Position numbers and translations under genes: made by a program. Shown here one piece after another: positions 8,956-18,420 of a stretch of DNA of 64,000 bases (the stretch's first letter is position 1; each line of letters opens with the position of its first letter). The DNA comes from Archaeoglobaceae archaeon (lineage in GTDB: Archaea > Halobacteriota > Archaeoglobi > Archaeoglobales > Archaeoglobaceae): positions 1 through 64,000 of the forward strand of contig JALSOQ010000005.1 in the NCBI GenBank assembly GCA_026986375.1. Reading direction: 5' to 3'. The notes beneath the pieces are model-generated. The model worked only from the letters and a program-made list of their open reading frames with translations. It was not told the origin of the DNA and made no database searches.

Positions 8956-10278
8956 CCTTTTCCTCCTTCTCGCAACCTTAACTTCTCCCGTTTCCTTGGA
9001 AATTAGCTCGTATAGAATCGCCTTCTCCTTCGGCCTTAAAATCCTACCCAAGCGCTGAACGAACTCTCTCGAAGAGCCCGTTCCGCTAACTATTATTCCA
9101 ACGTTTGCATCGGGCACATCTATACCCTCATCCAACACCTGACTACTAACTATAGCCCTAAAAACACCCTCTTTAAACTTTTTAAGTATGATTTCTCTTT
9201 CCCTCCTGTCGGTTTTGTGCGTTATGGCGGGAATCAAAAACAACCTCGAAATCGCGTAAACGAGATCGTTGTGCCTCGTGAAAATAATAATTTTGTCGTT
9301 CTTGTGCTTCTCCAAAAGCTCCTTCAACTTCTTAAGCTTGTTTTTGGAATTAAATGCTATTTTCCTCGCTTCCTCCCAAGATTTCAGAGCTTCATACGCC
9401 TTCTCATCGAATCCTGTCATCATTACAATCCTTTTGAAATCCTCGACGTTTTCTATCCTTATACCCTTGGAAACTATAAAATCCTTGAAAATCTTTGCCC
9501 TTTCTTCGTATTTCCTTTTTTCCTCCTCGCTAAGCGGAACGAATACCTTTCTCACTTCGTATTCTGCCAGATACCTACCCGCCAACTCGTCCGGCCTCAT
9601 TTCAAAGACTATACCCCCTATCAACTCCGGCAGGAGGTCGTGCAGACCGTCTTCCCTCTCATAAACGGCAGTCAATCCCAATCTATAAGGGGCTATGCTC
9701 ATTTCTGCTATCTGCCTGTAGCTCTCCGCGGGAAGATGGTGGCATTCGTCGGCTATGAGAAGTAAAAATTTGTCTCCCAAGAGTTCCGCGTTTATGTGTG
9801 CGGAATCGTATGTCGTTACCGTAATAGGCCTTAGTTCCTTCCTCCTTCCCGAAAACTCGCCGACGTAATCTCCGAAAATCGAAAGCTTCTCCTTCCACTG
9901 ATCGAGCAACGCGAGAGTGGGAACGACTATTAAGGTAGAAACGCTTAACGTTCTGATTATTTCCAGAGCAACGTGCGTTTTTCCGGCCCCTGTAGGCAAA
10001 ACCACGACACCTCTCCTATCGACCATCCACCTTTCAATGGCCTTACGCTGGTAGTCTCTCAGCTCTATTTTAGCCTCGAAAACCGGAGCGGGGATCACAT
10101 TCTCGGTAACCCTATCCTCAAACTCCACTCCAGATCTCTTCAAATATTCGACAATATCCCTATATTTCAACGCTAAAGCACGATAACAACCACTTCTTCC
10201 GTCCCAAACCGCGTGAGGAACGTGAACGTTACCCTCAATCCTAACGGTTCCCCTCTCGTATCTCAACCTCGCGAACAC
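8896..10278 (-). CDS. XPB-family DNA helicase
   Basis: A superfamily 2 helicase close in size and order to the archaeal XPB. The N-terminal damage-recognition domain (1-70) is followed by Walker A in LPTGAGKTH (near 95), the DEAH-box variant in LIADECHH (near 180), an RED-type motif in YEREDG, and the C-terminal RecA domain with [14 protein letters not shown] and [10 protein letters not shown]. It starts at GTG 10278. In archaea XPB acts in DNA repair or opening, often with the nuclease Bax1, which I do not see here. The last 20 or so residues form an unusual polar tail overlapping the M50 gene. Confidence 0.9.
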   Translation of the reverse strand: MFARLRYERGTVRIEGNVHVPHAVWDGRSGCYRALALKYRDIVEYLKRSGVEFEDRVTENVIPAPVFEAKIELRDYQRKAIERWMVDRRGVVVLPTGAGKTHVALEIIRTLSVSTLIVVPTLALLDQWKEKLSIFGDYVGEFSGRRKELRPITVTTYDSAHINAELLGDKFLLLIADECHHLPAESYRQIAEMSIAPYRLGLTAVYEREDGLHDLLPELIGGIVFEMRPDELAGRYLAEYEVRKVFVPLSEEEKRKYEERAKIFKDFIVSKGIRIENVEDFKRIVMMTGFDEKAYEALKSWEEARKIAFNSKNKLKKLKELLEKHKNDKIIIFTRHNDLVYAISRLFLIPAITHKTDRREREIILKKFKEGVFRAIVSSQVLDEGIDVPDANVGIIVSGTGSSREFVQRLGRILRPKEKAILYELISKETGEVKVARRRKRLCYDSKRNGSKAHQTDQER

Positions 10279-10360
10279 TGCGACATGGAGATAAGAAGAT
10301 ATAACTCGGTTTCGATTTTATAAAAATTTAAATTGAAAAATTATCTTCTAAACAATGCAA

Positions 10361-10513
10361 TTACAACTTACTCGGAGCCTTTTTTTCAGCCTTAAATCCC
10401 TTAATGAAACACACGACCGAGCTAAGACCCAGTATTACAGCACCTACAAGGCTTGCCATCATTGGCGCCAAAGATGTTGCCGCCTTAACAGTAACATAAA
10501 CTGGAGTGCACAT
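10361..10513 (-). CDS. MCTP-type mini-membrane protein A
   Basis: A 50-residue ORF from ATG 10513, preceded by a good ribosome site (GGTGATAAAGG). The peptide begins MCTPVYVTVK, has one hydrophobic segment (about 14-36) ending in VVCFIKGF, and a lysine-rich tail. It shares with the divergent ORF at 10619 the pattern M-C-[TA]-P-x2-V-T and a late C-F-x2-G, so the two are paralogues. Function is unknown. A TATA-like AT stretch near 10552-10560 would drive it. The ORF is too short to prove by length alone, but the paired motif supports it. Confidence 0.65.
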   Translation of the reverse strand: MCTPVYVTVKAATSLAPMMASLVGAVILGLSSVVCFIKGFKAEKKAPSKL

Positions 10514-10618
10514 CCTTTATCACCAACTGGATCTAATAAGACATCAGCTTAATAAAATTTACGCCCCGCGCAGTAAATTATATATACATTCACACCCACC
10601 TTAGTGAGGGGGTCAGCG

Positions 10619-10783
10619 ATGTGTGCTCCGGCATCGGTTACGGCTTTACATCACGTCGTATCTGTGAGTGTATTTCAGGCATACCTTCTCAGTCACATGC
10701 TTGGAATCGGTGGCCTGATTGGAGCTTTGGCGTTTTGCTTTAAGGATGGAATATCCAAGGTCTTAGCAAAACTGAAGTCTTAA
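10619..10783 (+). CDS. MCAP-type mini-membrane protein B
   Basis: A 54-residue ORF from ATG 10619 with a purine-rich ribosome site (GAGGGGG) and a strong TATA box (TTATATATACA, about 10577-10588). It begins MCAPASVTAL, has a hydrophobic segment (about 12-41) ending LAFCFKDG, and a basic helix tail. It mirrors mini-protein A, encoded divergently 105 bases away, and lies 62 bases before a radical SAM gene on the same strand. Membrane or peptide-modification roles are both possible; I do not recognise a family. Confidence 0.65.
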   Translation: MCAPASVTALHHVVSVSVFQAYLLSHMLGIGGLIGALAFCFKDGISKVLAKLKS

Positions 10784-10845
10784 AAATTATTAATTTAAAA
10801 TAATAATAATTTTTAGGAATATTATTTTATGGGGGTAGGGAAAAT

Positions 10846-11670
10846 TTGCTATCGAGAATCATAAGGCCTGAAATACTGCAGGTGGAGTCCACCAACGACT
10901 GTTTTATGAACTGTAAACCTTGCATGAGAAAGTATTTGGAAAGGCCAGTAGGATACATAGATTTTGAAGACTTTAAAAAGTTGCCCCTCAGCAGTTTTAA
11001 AGAAGTGTGTCTTCATGGATGGGGTGAACCACTCCTTCACCCCAAGATTTTTGATCTTGTGAGGCATGTTAAATCCCTTGGAATCAAAGCAAGTATGGGG
11101 ACGAACGGATTTCTCGTGGACAAGTATATAGATGAGATATTCAACAGCGGTTTGGACGAGATTTCTTTCGGAATATACACTTTTAACGGAAGAGAAAAAG
11201 CGATTGACAATTTAGAACTACTGATTAAAGAAAAGAGGGAAAGAAATAGCAAAATAACGATTTTCGTTGATATAACAATCTTCAAAGACAATTTGGAGGA
11301 GATTCCGAAGCTCGTTAAGAGTTTCGTTGATATGGGTGTAGATGGAATAGTTTTACATAGGCTCTTCAACGTTTACAAGGTCGATCCGAGTGTGGAGTAT
11401 ATATCAAAGAAGGATGAAAAAAACTTATTTAAAGAAGTAAAAAAAATAGGTGGGAAGAAAGTTTACCTTCCAACCAAGCATATAAAGCCGTGCAGAATCG
11501 TAATGTATACGATGTTCGTAACATGGGATTGCAAACAATGTCCGTGCGTTTATCTGAGTGAAGAATACATCGGTGATGCGAGAACGGATTACGAAACAAT
11601 GGTAAGTAGGCATATAAAGTTCATTTCGGGGATGAAAAAACATGAAGTCTGCAGATTTTGCTTCTGGTAG
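10846..11670 (+). CDS. Radical SAM protein with C-terminal Cys-rich region
   Basis: A 274-residue enzyme whose radical SAM cluster motif is C19-x3-C23-x2-C26 (NDCFMNCKPC), followed by the GWGEPLLHP and SMGTNGF glycine blocks. The C-terminus adds further cysteines (KPCRI, WDCKQCPC, CRFC) suggestive of an auxiliary SPASM-like cluster. SPASM-type enzymes commonly modify peptides or proteins. The start is TTG 10846 after a GGGGGTAGGG ribosome site. It follows mini-protein B and overlaps the next membrane-protein gene by 29 bases, so the three probably form one transcript. The substrate is unknown. Confidence 0.8.
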   Translation: MLSRIIRPEILQVESTNDCFMNCKPCMRKYLERPVGYIDFEDFKKLPLSSFKEVCLHGWGEPLLHPKIFDLVRHVKSLGIKASMGTNGFLVDKYIDEIFNSGLDEISFGIYTFNGREKAIDNLELLIKEKRERNSKITIFVDITIFKDNLEEIPKLVKSFVDMGVDGIVLHRLFNVYKVDPSVEYISKKDEKNLFKEVKKIGGKKVYLPTKHIKPCRIVMYTMFVTWDCKQCPCVYLSEEYIGDARTDYETMVSRHIKFISGMKKHEVCRFCFW

Positions 11671-12166
11671 GATTGAGAAAATTTTAATATCAGTTATATC
11701 AGCATATATAATCTTTTTATTGCTAACGTATATTAATTTAAAACCCCTACTCGATACGATAATACCACTCAACGCTCCATTTAAGTGCATATCTGTTTTG
11801 GGTGGTTTTTTAATAGTATTTTGGGTTGCTTTAGCATATAAGTTGTGTGGAAAAGGTTACGGAATCATGACGGCATTGCTCGCCATCTCATTCTGTCTTC
11901 TCGTGAGTCCATGGTTCGGCGTCATAAATCCTTACTGGTTCAGTGCCATTGGTTTCATTTCGTTTTTAGTTCTCGGCATCTTAGTGGAGCACGTAAACGG
12001 AGGTGTTGCAAATTTAGCGTGCACGACAATTAATTGGATGGGAGTCCTGATTTCTGGAATAGTAAAATTCCATTTAGTCGATTTTGCTATTCTCGGAATG
12101 ATCGCATTTCTTTCAGGATATGCGGGAGATCTGGTAGCAACTTTAATAATAAAATATGTAAAATAA
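11642..12166 (+). CDS. Polytopic membrane protein, unknown family
   Basis: A 174-residue protein with about five membrane helices: near 12-31, 45-68, 72-92, 98-116 and 128-170. A few small polar and Cys residues punctuate the helices (YKLCGKG, NLACTTINW). I do not recognise the family; the helix layout is loosely like small substrate-binding (ECF S-type) membrane proteins, but I have no motif for that. It starts inside the end of the radical SAM gene, so it is translationally coupled to it and may transport or anchor its product. Confidence 0.6.
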   Translation: MKSADFASGRIEKILISVISAYIIFLLLTYINLKPLLDTIIPLNAPFKCISVLGGFLIVFWVALAYKLCGKGYGIMTALLAISFCLLVSPWFGVINPYWFSAIGFISFLVLGILVEHVNGGVANLACTTINWMGVLISGIVKFHLVDFAILGMIAFLSGYAGDLVATLIIKYVK

Positions 12167-12173
12167 AAAATAT

Positions 12174-13736
12174 TTAATGTTCTAAAACTCCGAAGTAAAC
12201 CGGAATTCCTCCAACTTTCAGCATCTGCTCGTATATTCCCTCTCCAAAGTTCTTACCGTATTTGTCTTCGAACATGTGCTTCCATCCAACCAAGTCCTTG
12301 TTGGAATCTATAACATTCTGGAACTTTTCGAGAGTGTCCTTAGCGAGTTTAAGGTACGTCTCGTTTCCAGTCATCTTGTACATCTTTACATACAATCCGG
12401 ATAGTCCTATGTAGGACAGGACGTAGTAGTTTCTGTGGGCGACCTCTCTATTCGACATCCAAGGATTGTTCATCAGATAGATCAGATCGGCCTTAGCCTT
12501 CTCGAAGTCTTTCATGGTTCCGTTCATACCCATTTCAGACTTTATTATACCGATATAGTAGTATGCCAAAGCCCTTTCATAGTATGATCCGGGAACTTCC
12601 GCCGGGATTTCGGGATTCGTTATGTGATCGGTCATCGCCTTAATGTCTTTCTCCAACATCTTCAGACTTTCATCCATATACTTCTCACCGAGCTTCGTGT
12701 TGTTGTGTTTCATGTAATAATCGCCGAGGTAGAAGTATATCAAAGCTTTAAGCCTCGCAGCCTCACCGTAGTAATCGGAGCTCGGACCGAACTTAGTAAT
12801 TATTTCGTTGCAGTATTCAAGAGATTTGTTCCACCATTTCATCATCTTTTCGTAGTTGTTGCTCTTGTAGTATGGATAACCCAAGTAGAATGCGGATATT
12901 GCTGCTGGCATCAAGCCCAAATCGCTCTCCCATTCTTTATGCTCTAAGAACTTCATAGATACCCAGTATGCACCGCTCCAGTTTCCAAGATCTATAAGTG
13001 CCCAAGCCAAATGCTCGTACGCGGTATCTATCGGGTATGTATAGAATGCTTTCCAGTACCACTTGGCGGCAAGCTTTGGTTCGGCCATCGCCAAGTATGT
13101 TCTCGCTATGTTGGTATATAGAGCTGAGAGGCCATACTTCCCCGAATACTTAAGTATTTGATCGGAGTAGTTCAAAGCCATGAAATCGTACTTTAGGACT
13201 AAGTTCTTTCTCAAGGTGTAGTTGTCCGCGTAATCGTAGTATATAGCTCCCAACTGCTGGTAGGCCAAACCCTTTAAGTTCGGAAACTCAGCAGCTTTTT
13301 TAGCATAATAGGTAGCATTTTCGAATGCCCACTGAGCCCAATACATCCAGTTGGCCATCTTCTTGTTCCCGTGCTTCAGATACCATGGTATGGCCTGAGT
13401 AAACTTGGTCTGATTTGGGAACTTGTAATAGTGGTGGAAAAATCCGTCGTTACCGTATGCGACCGATAGCTCGTAGTAGGCGATACCCAGATTCGGATCG
13501 AGTTTTATGGCTTCATCCAAGTATTTCTTAGCCATTAAGAAATCGTGGAGAGCTTGCTGATCGGCCGGCCCATTATCGGCAAAAGCATCTAACTCCTTTT
13601 GAATGTATACATTTGCCATGTTGACATCTTCGATCGCTTTGTTTACCCTCTGCCAGTTACCGTATCCGTAAGCACCCAGTGCAATAGCGATCGCCAATAA
13701 AACAACTCCAGCTAAGATAAGACCTTTCGAAGCCAT
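12174..13736 (-). CDS. Membrane-anchored TPR-repeat protein
   Basis: An N-terminal hydrophobic helix (residues 5-25) serves as signal or anchor, with the remaining 490 residues predicted outside the cell. The rest is helical repeats of TPR type, for example YLDEAIKLDPNLGIAYYELS and YTNIARTYLAMAEPKLAAKW, rich in Tyr, Trp and Asn with several N-glycosylation sequons (NYT, NWS, NNT, NGT, NET). No enzymatic motif is visible. It is a stand-alone gene convergent with the membrane protein at 11642. It probably acts as a surface scaffold, but partners are not evident. Confidence 0.75.
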   Translation of the reverse strand: MASKGLILAGVVLLAIAIALGAYGYGNWQRVNKAIEDVNMANVYIQKELDAFADNGPADQQALHDFLMAKKYLDEAIKLDPNLGIAYYELSVAYGNDGFFHHYYKFPNQTKFTQAIPWYLKHGNKKMANWMYWAQWAFENATYYAKKAAEFPNLKGLAYQQLGAIYYDYADNYTLRKNLVLKYDFMALNYSDQILKYSGKYGLSALYTNIARTYLAMAEPKLAAKWYWKAFYTYPIDTAYEHLAWALIDLGNWSGAYWVSMKFLEHKEWESDLGLMPAAISAFYLGYPYYKSNNYEKMMKWWNKSLEYCNEIITKFGPSSDYYGEAARLKALIYFYLGDYYMKHNNTKLGEKYMDESLKMLEKDIKAMTDHITNPEIPAEVPGSYYERALAYYYIGIIKSEMGMNGTMKDFEKAKADLIYLMNNPWMSNREVAHRNYYVLSYIGLSGLYVKMYKMTGNETYLKLAKDTLEKFQNVIDSNKDLVGWKHMFEDKYGKNFGEGIYEQMLKVGGIPVYFGVLEH

Positions 13737-13801
13737 AATACAATACCCCCCTCTACTTAATACTTAATAAGACGAACTCCTAATTTTTTTTAAATTTTTT
13801 G

Positions 13802-15055
13802 CTATCCGCTTACGATCACGTTGGAAAATCTTATCGAGGGCGATATCGTGTTCTCAACCTGCCTTACATCCTTACCGAAAGCCTCTACATTATTCAGCAG
13901 TTCGTAAACGTTTCCGTAGATCATCGCCGATTTTACGGGCTTTCTCTCTCCTTTCTCAACGAGAAAAGCGTTCATGCATTCCAAGCTGAAATCTCCACTA
14001 ACAGGATTGGAAGTATGGGCACCTATCAAAGCGTGAACCACCAACGCGTTTTCTTCCAAGTCATCATCCTCGTTTCCGAATTCCAAAACGATGTTCGAGG
14101 GTGATGTGGTAGGGTAGAGATCCTTACCTCTCAACCCGTTTCCGGTAGGCTCGATTCCCATCTCCAACGCGTGCCTGAAGTCGGAAATATACGATTTCAG
14201 AATCCCCCTATCGAAGATTACCTTCTCCTTAGCCTCCACTCCCTCATCGTCGAAGCTAAAGCTCATTAGTCCGTATGGTATCGTCGCATCGTCCACTATC
14301 GTTATCTCCCCAATATAATTCCTTCCTATCTCCGTGAGCGGGCTCCTACCTTTCAAAACGTTTTCGGCAAAGAACGCAGGATAAAGAGCGTAGCTCAGCA
14401 ATTCGTGAACCGCTATGGGGGACAGAACGACATCGTATTTTCCCCTATCTATCATGCCCGCATTTAAGGATTCCATCGCCATCTCCGCAGATCTTCTGCC
14501 GACGAACTCGACATCCAACTTCGAAGTCCTACTTTGATCAAATTCGAACGCGCTACTGTTTTCCACAACACATTCCAGAAAAACCTCACAGACCGTTAGC
14601 CTTTCCTCCAAATCAGCCCCACAAGAGTTCAAGAGTTTTACTTTCTCAACGCTCGCCTCTACATGTCCTTGCGATGGATTTACATCGCCTACCTCCTTAG
14701 CTGAGTTAATCATCGCCTCCGCGAGATCGATGATCCATTCCGTATCGAGTTCCGCAACCTTAGAATCGTATAATCCTTCAACTACTCTCTTCCTACCTTC
14801 CGGAAAATCTTTGAGCTTTTCCTCCGAAATCCTGGCGACCTTTAAAGCTCTCTCACATAGATCTATCGAAAGCTTCGAAGACGTTGCAAATCCAACTTTT
14901 CCATCCACTATAACCCTTACGGCGTAATCTACATCCTCGGAAATTTCGATCATTTTTATCCTACCTTTCTCTATTTCGACGGACTTCGATACGGTTTTCG
15001 TAACGTATAACTCCCAAGCGTCCGCGTTCTTCTCCAAAAAATCCACTACGTCCAT
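13802..15055 (-). CDS. tldE: TldE/PmbA-type subunit of the TldD-TldE protease
   Basis: A 417-residue member of the PmbA/TldD fold lacking the HExxxH zinc motif seen in its partner, as expected of TldE. Recognisable blocks are VRVIVDGKVGFATSS near residue 50 and DLYPTTSPSNIVLE near 325. In characterised bacteria TldD-TldE cuts unfolded peptides and matures some modified peptides. Its start lies directly against the tldD stop, so the pair is co-translated. Confidence 0.85.
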   Translation of the reverse strand: MDVVDFLEKNADAWELYVTKTVSKSVEIEKGRIKMIEISEDVDYAVRVIVDGKVGFATSSKLSIDLCERALKVARISEEKLKDFPEGRKRVVEGLYDSKVAELDTEWIIDLAEAMINSAKEVGDVNPSQGHVEASVEKVKLLNSCGADLEERLTVCEVFLECVVENSSAFEFDQSRTSKLDVEFVGRRSAEMAMESLNAGMIDRGKYDVVLSPIAVHELLSYALYPAFFAENVLKGRSPLTEIGRNYIGEITIVDDATIPYGLMSFSFDDEGVEAKEKVIFDRGILKSYISDFRHALEMGIEPTGNGLRGKDLYPTTSPSNIVLEFGNEDDDLEENALVVHALIGAHTSNPVSGDFSLECMNAFLVEKGERKPVKSAMIYGNVYELLNNVEAFGKDVRQVENTISPSIRFSNVIVSG

Positions 15056-16345
15056 TCAGGCACCTCCGACCAGGGCCCTAATTAGGGCGGGAGGAGATCC
15101 ATCAGAAACGGGAACGAGTTGACCGTTTTTACCGCAGAATCCGGGATCGAATTTCAAACCCCTTCCAATTCTTATGTCCTTCAAAACTTCGAGCGTGTTT
15201 CCGCTAAGAGATACATCCCTTATCATCTCCTTTATTTCGCCGTTCCTTATGACGTAACCGAACTGAGCGTTGAACTGGAAGTAACCCGTCGCAGGATTAG
15301 TCTCTCCCCCTCTCGATCCAATTAAATACACTCCCTCCTTCACCTCCTCGAGCAGTTCATCGAAGCTGAAATCGCCCTCGTCTATGAAAGTGTTACTCAT
15401 CCTGACAAGAGGAAAATCTAAACCTTGCGCCCTCGCGTTTCCCGGATTTCCGTCGAGAATTGCGGAAGTTTCACGAGAATGAAGAAAACTCTTCAGAATT
15501 CCGTTTTCTATTATGGCCTTCCTCTCCGCCTTAACACCCTCATCGTCGAAGGGATAGAATCCGAACTCTCTAAGAGTGGGATCGTCGTAAACGTTCACAC
15601 ATTCGTTCGCAACTTTGCTTCCAATCTTATCCGCTAAGACGCTCGAACCCTGTAAAACGTGATCCGCCTCTACGGCATGCCCAAAAGCTTCGTGGATAAA
15701 GACTCCTCCAAGCGATGAATCGACTATTACGTTCATCTTACCGGACGGAGGTGATTTCGCATTTACGAGATTTCTCAAAACATCCCTAACATCTTCCGCC
15801 ATCTTCAAAACTTCGTCGCTGAGAACTTCAAAACCTGCCGGCTTAAAAAGCCTCTTAGAATAGAACTGAAGTGTTTTTCCTTTTCCTACCGCTTGAACCA
15901 TAATTCCAATGCGGGGAACCTCGTAGCGAACTTCGACCCCGCAAGAATCCTCGTATTCCGAAAGCTTAGAGTTTTCAAAGTAAACCACCTTTGTGCTAAC
16001 GATGAAATCGTCCTTCATCCACCCCTCCAAATCTCTCATTAGTTCGATTTTCTCTTCTATCGGAACGTCCTCAGGATTTATTTTTGGTTTTAAATAGAAT
16101 TCACCTTCCTTAACTCGCACCTCCGAAATCTTAGCGTTTCCTCTCAGCTTGGCGTTTTCTTCCGCCATCCTAACTCCAACGTCGTTCGGAACATCTTTAG
16201 ATGTCGTGTATATTCCCCAGAATCCGTTTTTTAAGACTCTAAATACTTTTCCACAAGATTCATCGCATTTTACCTTCTCTACTCTACCATTCTCCAAAGA
16301 TATCGTTAGAGATTTCGTCCTGATAAATCTGACATCGTAGAACAT
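15056..16345 (-). CDS. tldD: TldD metalloprotease subunit
   Basis: The 429-residue catalytic partner carries the metal site GGVFIHEAFGHAVEADH near residue 215 (HExxxH), followed by GSRGGETNPATGYFQ near 350 and SDGSPPALIRAL at the C-terminus. It forms a heterodimeric peptidase with TldE. It lies in a three-gene transcript after a flavoprotein gene, with only one base between that stop and the tldD start region. TldD-TldE can process modified peptides, of note given the radical SAM/mini-protein locus 4 kb away, although no direct link is shown. Confidence 0.88.
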   Translation of the reverse strand: MFYDVRFIRTKSLTISLENGRVEKVKCDESCGKVFRVLKNGFWGIYTTSKDVPNDVGVRMAEENAKLRGNAKISEVRVKEGEFYLKPKINPEDVPIEEKIELMRDLEGWMKDDFIVSTKVVYFENSKLSEYEDSCGVEVRYEVPRIGIMVQAVGKGKTLQFYSKRLFKPAGFEVLSDEVLKMAEDVRDVLRNLVNAKSPPSGKMNVIVDSSLGGVFIHEAFGHAVEADHVLQGSSVLADKIGSKVANECVNVYDDPTLREFGFYPFDDEGVKAERKAIIENGILKSFLHSRETSAILDGNPGNARAQGLDFPLVRMSNTFIDEGDFSFDELLEEVKEGVYLIGSRGGETNPATGYFQFNAQFGYVIRNGEIKEMIRDVSLSGNTLEVLKDIRIGRGLKFDPGFCGKNGQLVPVSDGSPPALIRALVGGA

Positions 16346-16346
16346 G

Positions 16347-17297
16347 CTACCACCTCAGAAGGCTTATCAAATTCTTTATATCCCTAACGGACTGCTGAAT
16401 GCTCCTCTTCGATTCTATCGAAACGACCTTCGGGAGCAACTTCAACGCCGTGAACGTCCTACCCTCCTGAACCGCCCTCACGAATTCGTGCTCTACTTCG
16501 ATCCACCAGAACTCCTTCAAAACCCTTTTCTCATACTCCTCCAGCTTTTCATCCGATAGACATTCGTAGAAGATGTATGCACATCTCAGGGAAGGAGCGT
16601 TTCCCTCACCACCTCCGCTGACACATCCGATCGATTCACCGACTCCGTAAATATTTCTGTAGACTATAGGCCTACATTTTGATGGAGGGAGCATCCTTAT
16701 CTTCCCCTTACAGTAGCATTCTTCCTCTCTCTCCTCTATACCGTAAACCTCCCTCAGCTTCTCGACGAGCTCTATCGCCCTTTCGTAGCTCTTATCTCCC
16801 GCACCTATGTGCCATCTATCCCCCAAGGGGAAGGCCCAAGCGTATCCCGTTCTCCTCATCTGAATGTATATGTTCTCGTCCAAATCGTGTTTTTCAACAG
16901 TTTGAACGGTGTAGTATATGCTGTCATTCTCGATCTTAGGTAGTATGGCTCTGCTGTGCCCCGTAGCGTCAACCACGATATCCGCCCTGCCGTCACCGAA
17001 GTTCAGATTGCTCCAGACCTCCTCTAAAAGTCTCTTCCTATCGAATATGTAGACGTTTCTATTTTTTAGAACTATTTTATTGTTTATTATTACTTCCTTG
17101 GGTTTAGACAGAATGAACTCATCCAAGTTTATCCCTATGCGCTTGTAGAGCTCTTTCGCCTCGTCGTATGCTATACCCCACGCACATCTGCAGTCTGGTT
17201 TTTTTCTGACATCGTAAATTCTGGCTTTAAATCCATTTTGATGTAGGAGCTCGCATAGATAGCTTCCGGCTATTCCGGCACCGTAAATCTGAATCAT
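16347..17297 (-). CDS. FAD-dependent oxidoreductase of the geranylgeranyl reductase family
   Basis: The N-terminal dinucleotide-binding loop is IYGAGIAGSYLCELL (GxGxxG), and a second conserved block, YAWAFPLGDRWHIGAG, lies near residue 175. A GVGESIGCVSGGGEGN block near 235 is the FAD-contacting region of the GGR group. Members reduce double bonds of isoprenoid lipids or quinones. At 316 residues it is shorter than typical archaeal GGRs (about 390-450), so the substrate may differ. It heads the operon with tldD and tldE. Confidence 0.75.
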   Translation of the reverse strand: MIQIYGAGIAGSYLCELLHQNGFKARIYDVRKKPDCRCAWGIAYDEAKELYKRIGINLDEFILSKPKEVIINNKIVLKNRNVYIFDRKRLLEEVWSNLNFGDGRADIVVDATGHSRAILPKIENDSIYYTVQTVEKHDLDENIYIQMRRTGYAWAFPLGDRWHIGAGDKSYERAIELVEKLREVYGIEEREEECYCKGKIRMLPPSKCRPIVYRNIYGVGESIGCVSGGGEGNAPSLRCAYIFYECLSDEKLEEYEKRVLKEFWWIEVEHEFVRAVQEGRTFTALKLLPKVVSIESKRSIQQSVRDIKNLISLLRW

Positions 17298-17331
17298 CGA
17301 ATTGGATTCATTAGAAGGGTTTTATATGTTA

Positions 17332-17375
17332 TGGGCCCGGAGGGATTTGAACCCTCGACCGCCCGGTTATGAGCC
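17332..17375. repeat. attL: displaced 3' part of tRNA-Met
   Basis: These 44 bases are identical to 38859-38902. They match the tRNA-Met from the anticodon loop to the discriminator base but lack the 5' half, so this is not a working tRNA. After base 17375 the sequence diverges into the integrase gene, marking the left junction of the element. Confidence 0.9.
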
Positions 17376-18213
17376 ATTAAAAACAGAAACAATGAGATTT
17401 TCGGAAATAGACAAAGAAGATTTCTGGAAATACTTGATAGAGGAACGAAAAGTGAGTATTAAATGGGCAAAAGCCGTCGTTAGAGTTCTTGAAAGATATG
17501 TCGATGAAATCGATCTTGAAAGTCTGAGAAAAGCATTCTACGATTGCACGAACAAGAAAGACTTCGTCTTGGCGGTTAGGGATTTGATCCATTATTTAGT
17601 CGATCGAAGAAAAATGGACAGATTAACGGCATTAGACATCCTCGAAGCTCGATTTCTAAAGCCGATAAAGTCAAAGAGAAGAGAAATCTATCTTAAGGAT
17701 TCTGAGATCGTTGAGGGTTTAAAGTTGATCAGAAACAAATGGGATACCGACACCGTCATGCTCTACAAATTCTTATGCTACACAGGATTGAGACTGGCTC
17801 ATGCCGTCAGAGCACTTGAAACGTTTGATAAACGCAACTTAGAGATATACGGTAAGGTTGCAGTTTATCCAATGAGCCATGTTGTGATCGGAGAGGAGAA
17901 AAAAGCCTTCATTGCCCTCATGCCGGCAAAGTTTGCTAAAAATCTGAGACCTCTAAAGCATATGCTTAAGACACCCTCATGGAACGATAGAATTAATCCA
18001 AGAAGATGGAAACCACCTGTAGATTCAAGAATTGACGCAAATGCTATTAGAAAGTGGCACATGAACTTCTTAGTAAGGCATAAGATCGATTCTGCTTTGG
18101 TCAATTTTATTCAGGGAAGGTCTCCTGAAGATGTTGGAAGTGCAAGGTATCTTCAAAAGAGGGAGAGGGCAATAGAGGCATACGCTGAGGTCGTTGATAG
18201 ATTCCCAATTTAA
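17332..18213 (+). CDS. SSV-type tyrosine integrase, C-terminal part int(C)
   Basis: The catalytic part of a tyrosine recombinase left at the element's left end. The att core encodes WARRDLNPRPPGYEP, the sequence typical of SSV-type integrases. It is followed by a core-binding region and the catalytic domain, with the first Arg in YTGLRLAHA, an IRKWHMN block, GRSPEDVGSARYL with the probable nucleophilic Tyr, and helical end. Joining int(N) at the shared TGG codon restores a 347-residue enzyme. An upstream TTG at 17302 reads in frame from host DNA, but expression while integrated is doubtful. Confidence 0.85.
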   Translation, partial: WARRDLNPRPPGYEPLKTETMRFSEIDKEDFWKYLIEERKVSIKWAKAVVRVLERYVDEIDLESLRKAFYDCTNKKDFVLAVRDLIHYLVDRRKMDRLTALDILEARFLKPIKSKRREIYLKDSEIVEGLKLIRNKWDTDTVMLYKFLCYTGLRLAHAVRALETFDKRNLEIYGKVAVYPMSHVVIGEEKKAFIALMPAKFAKNLRPLKHMLKTPSWNDRINPRRWKPPVDSRIDANAIRKWHMNFLVRHKIDSALVNFIQGRSPEDVGSARYLQKRERAIEAYAEVVDRFPI

Positions 18214-18420
18214 CTTAACTTTCAATTTTTGCTATGATTGGAACTTAAAGCAAAAGTTAGTTTCACGTTCCTGAGAGTTGAAAGTGTGCTATGATATGTC
18301 ATACATCAAAAACTTTTTAAAAAATTTAAATTTCTTTACAAGATCCTGCGATTGAGAAATTTCGCAAAAATGATATATAGGGGTAAAACCATAATAATGA
18401 TAATGAATATGGTGGTTGGT

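Noticed and set aside
17332-17375. A second tRNA-Met gene
   Set aside because: Only the 3' part is present; the 5' half is absent, so it is an attachment-site scar.
18226-18300. CRISPR-like repeats near GTTGAAAGTG
   Set aside because: Only a single inverted pair (ACTTTCAA/TTGAAAGT) without regular spacers; no array and no cas genes.
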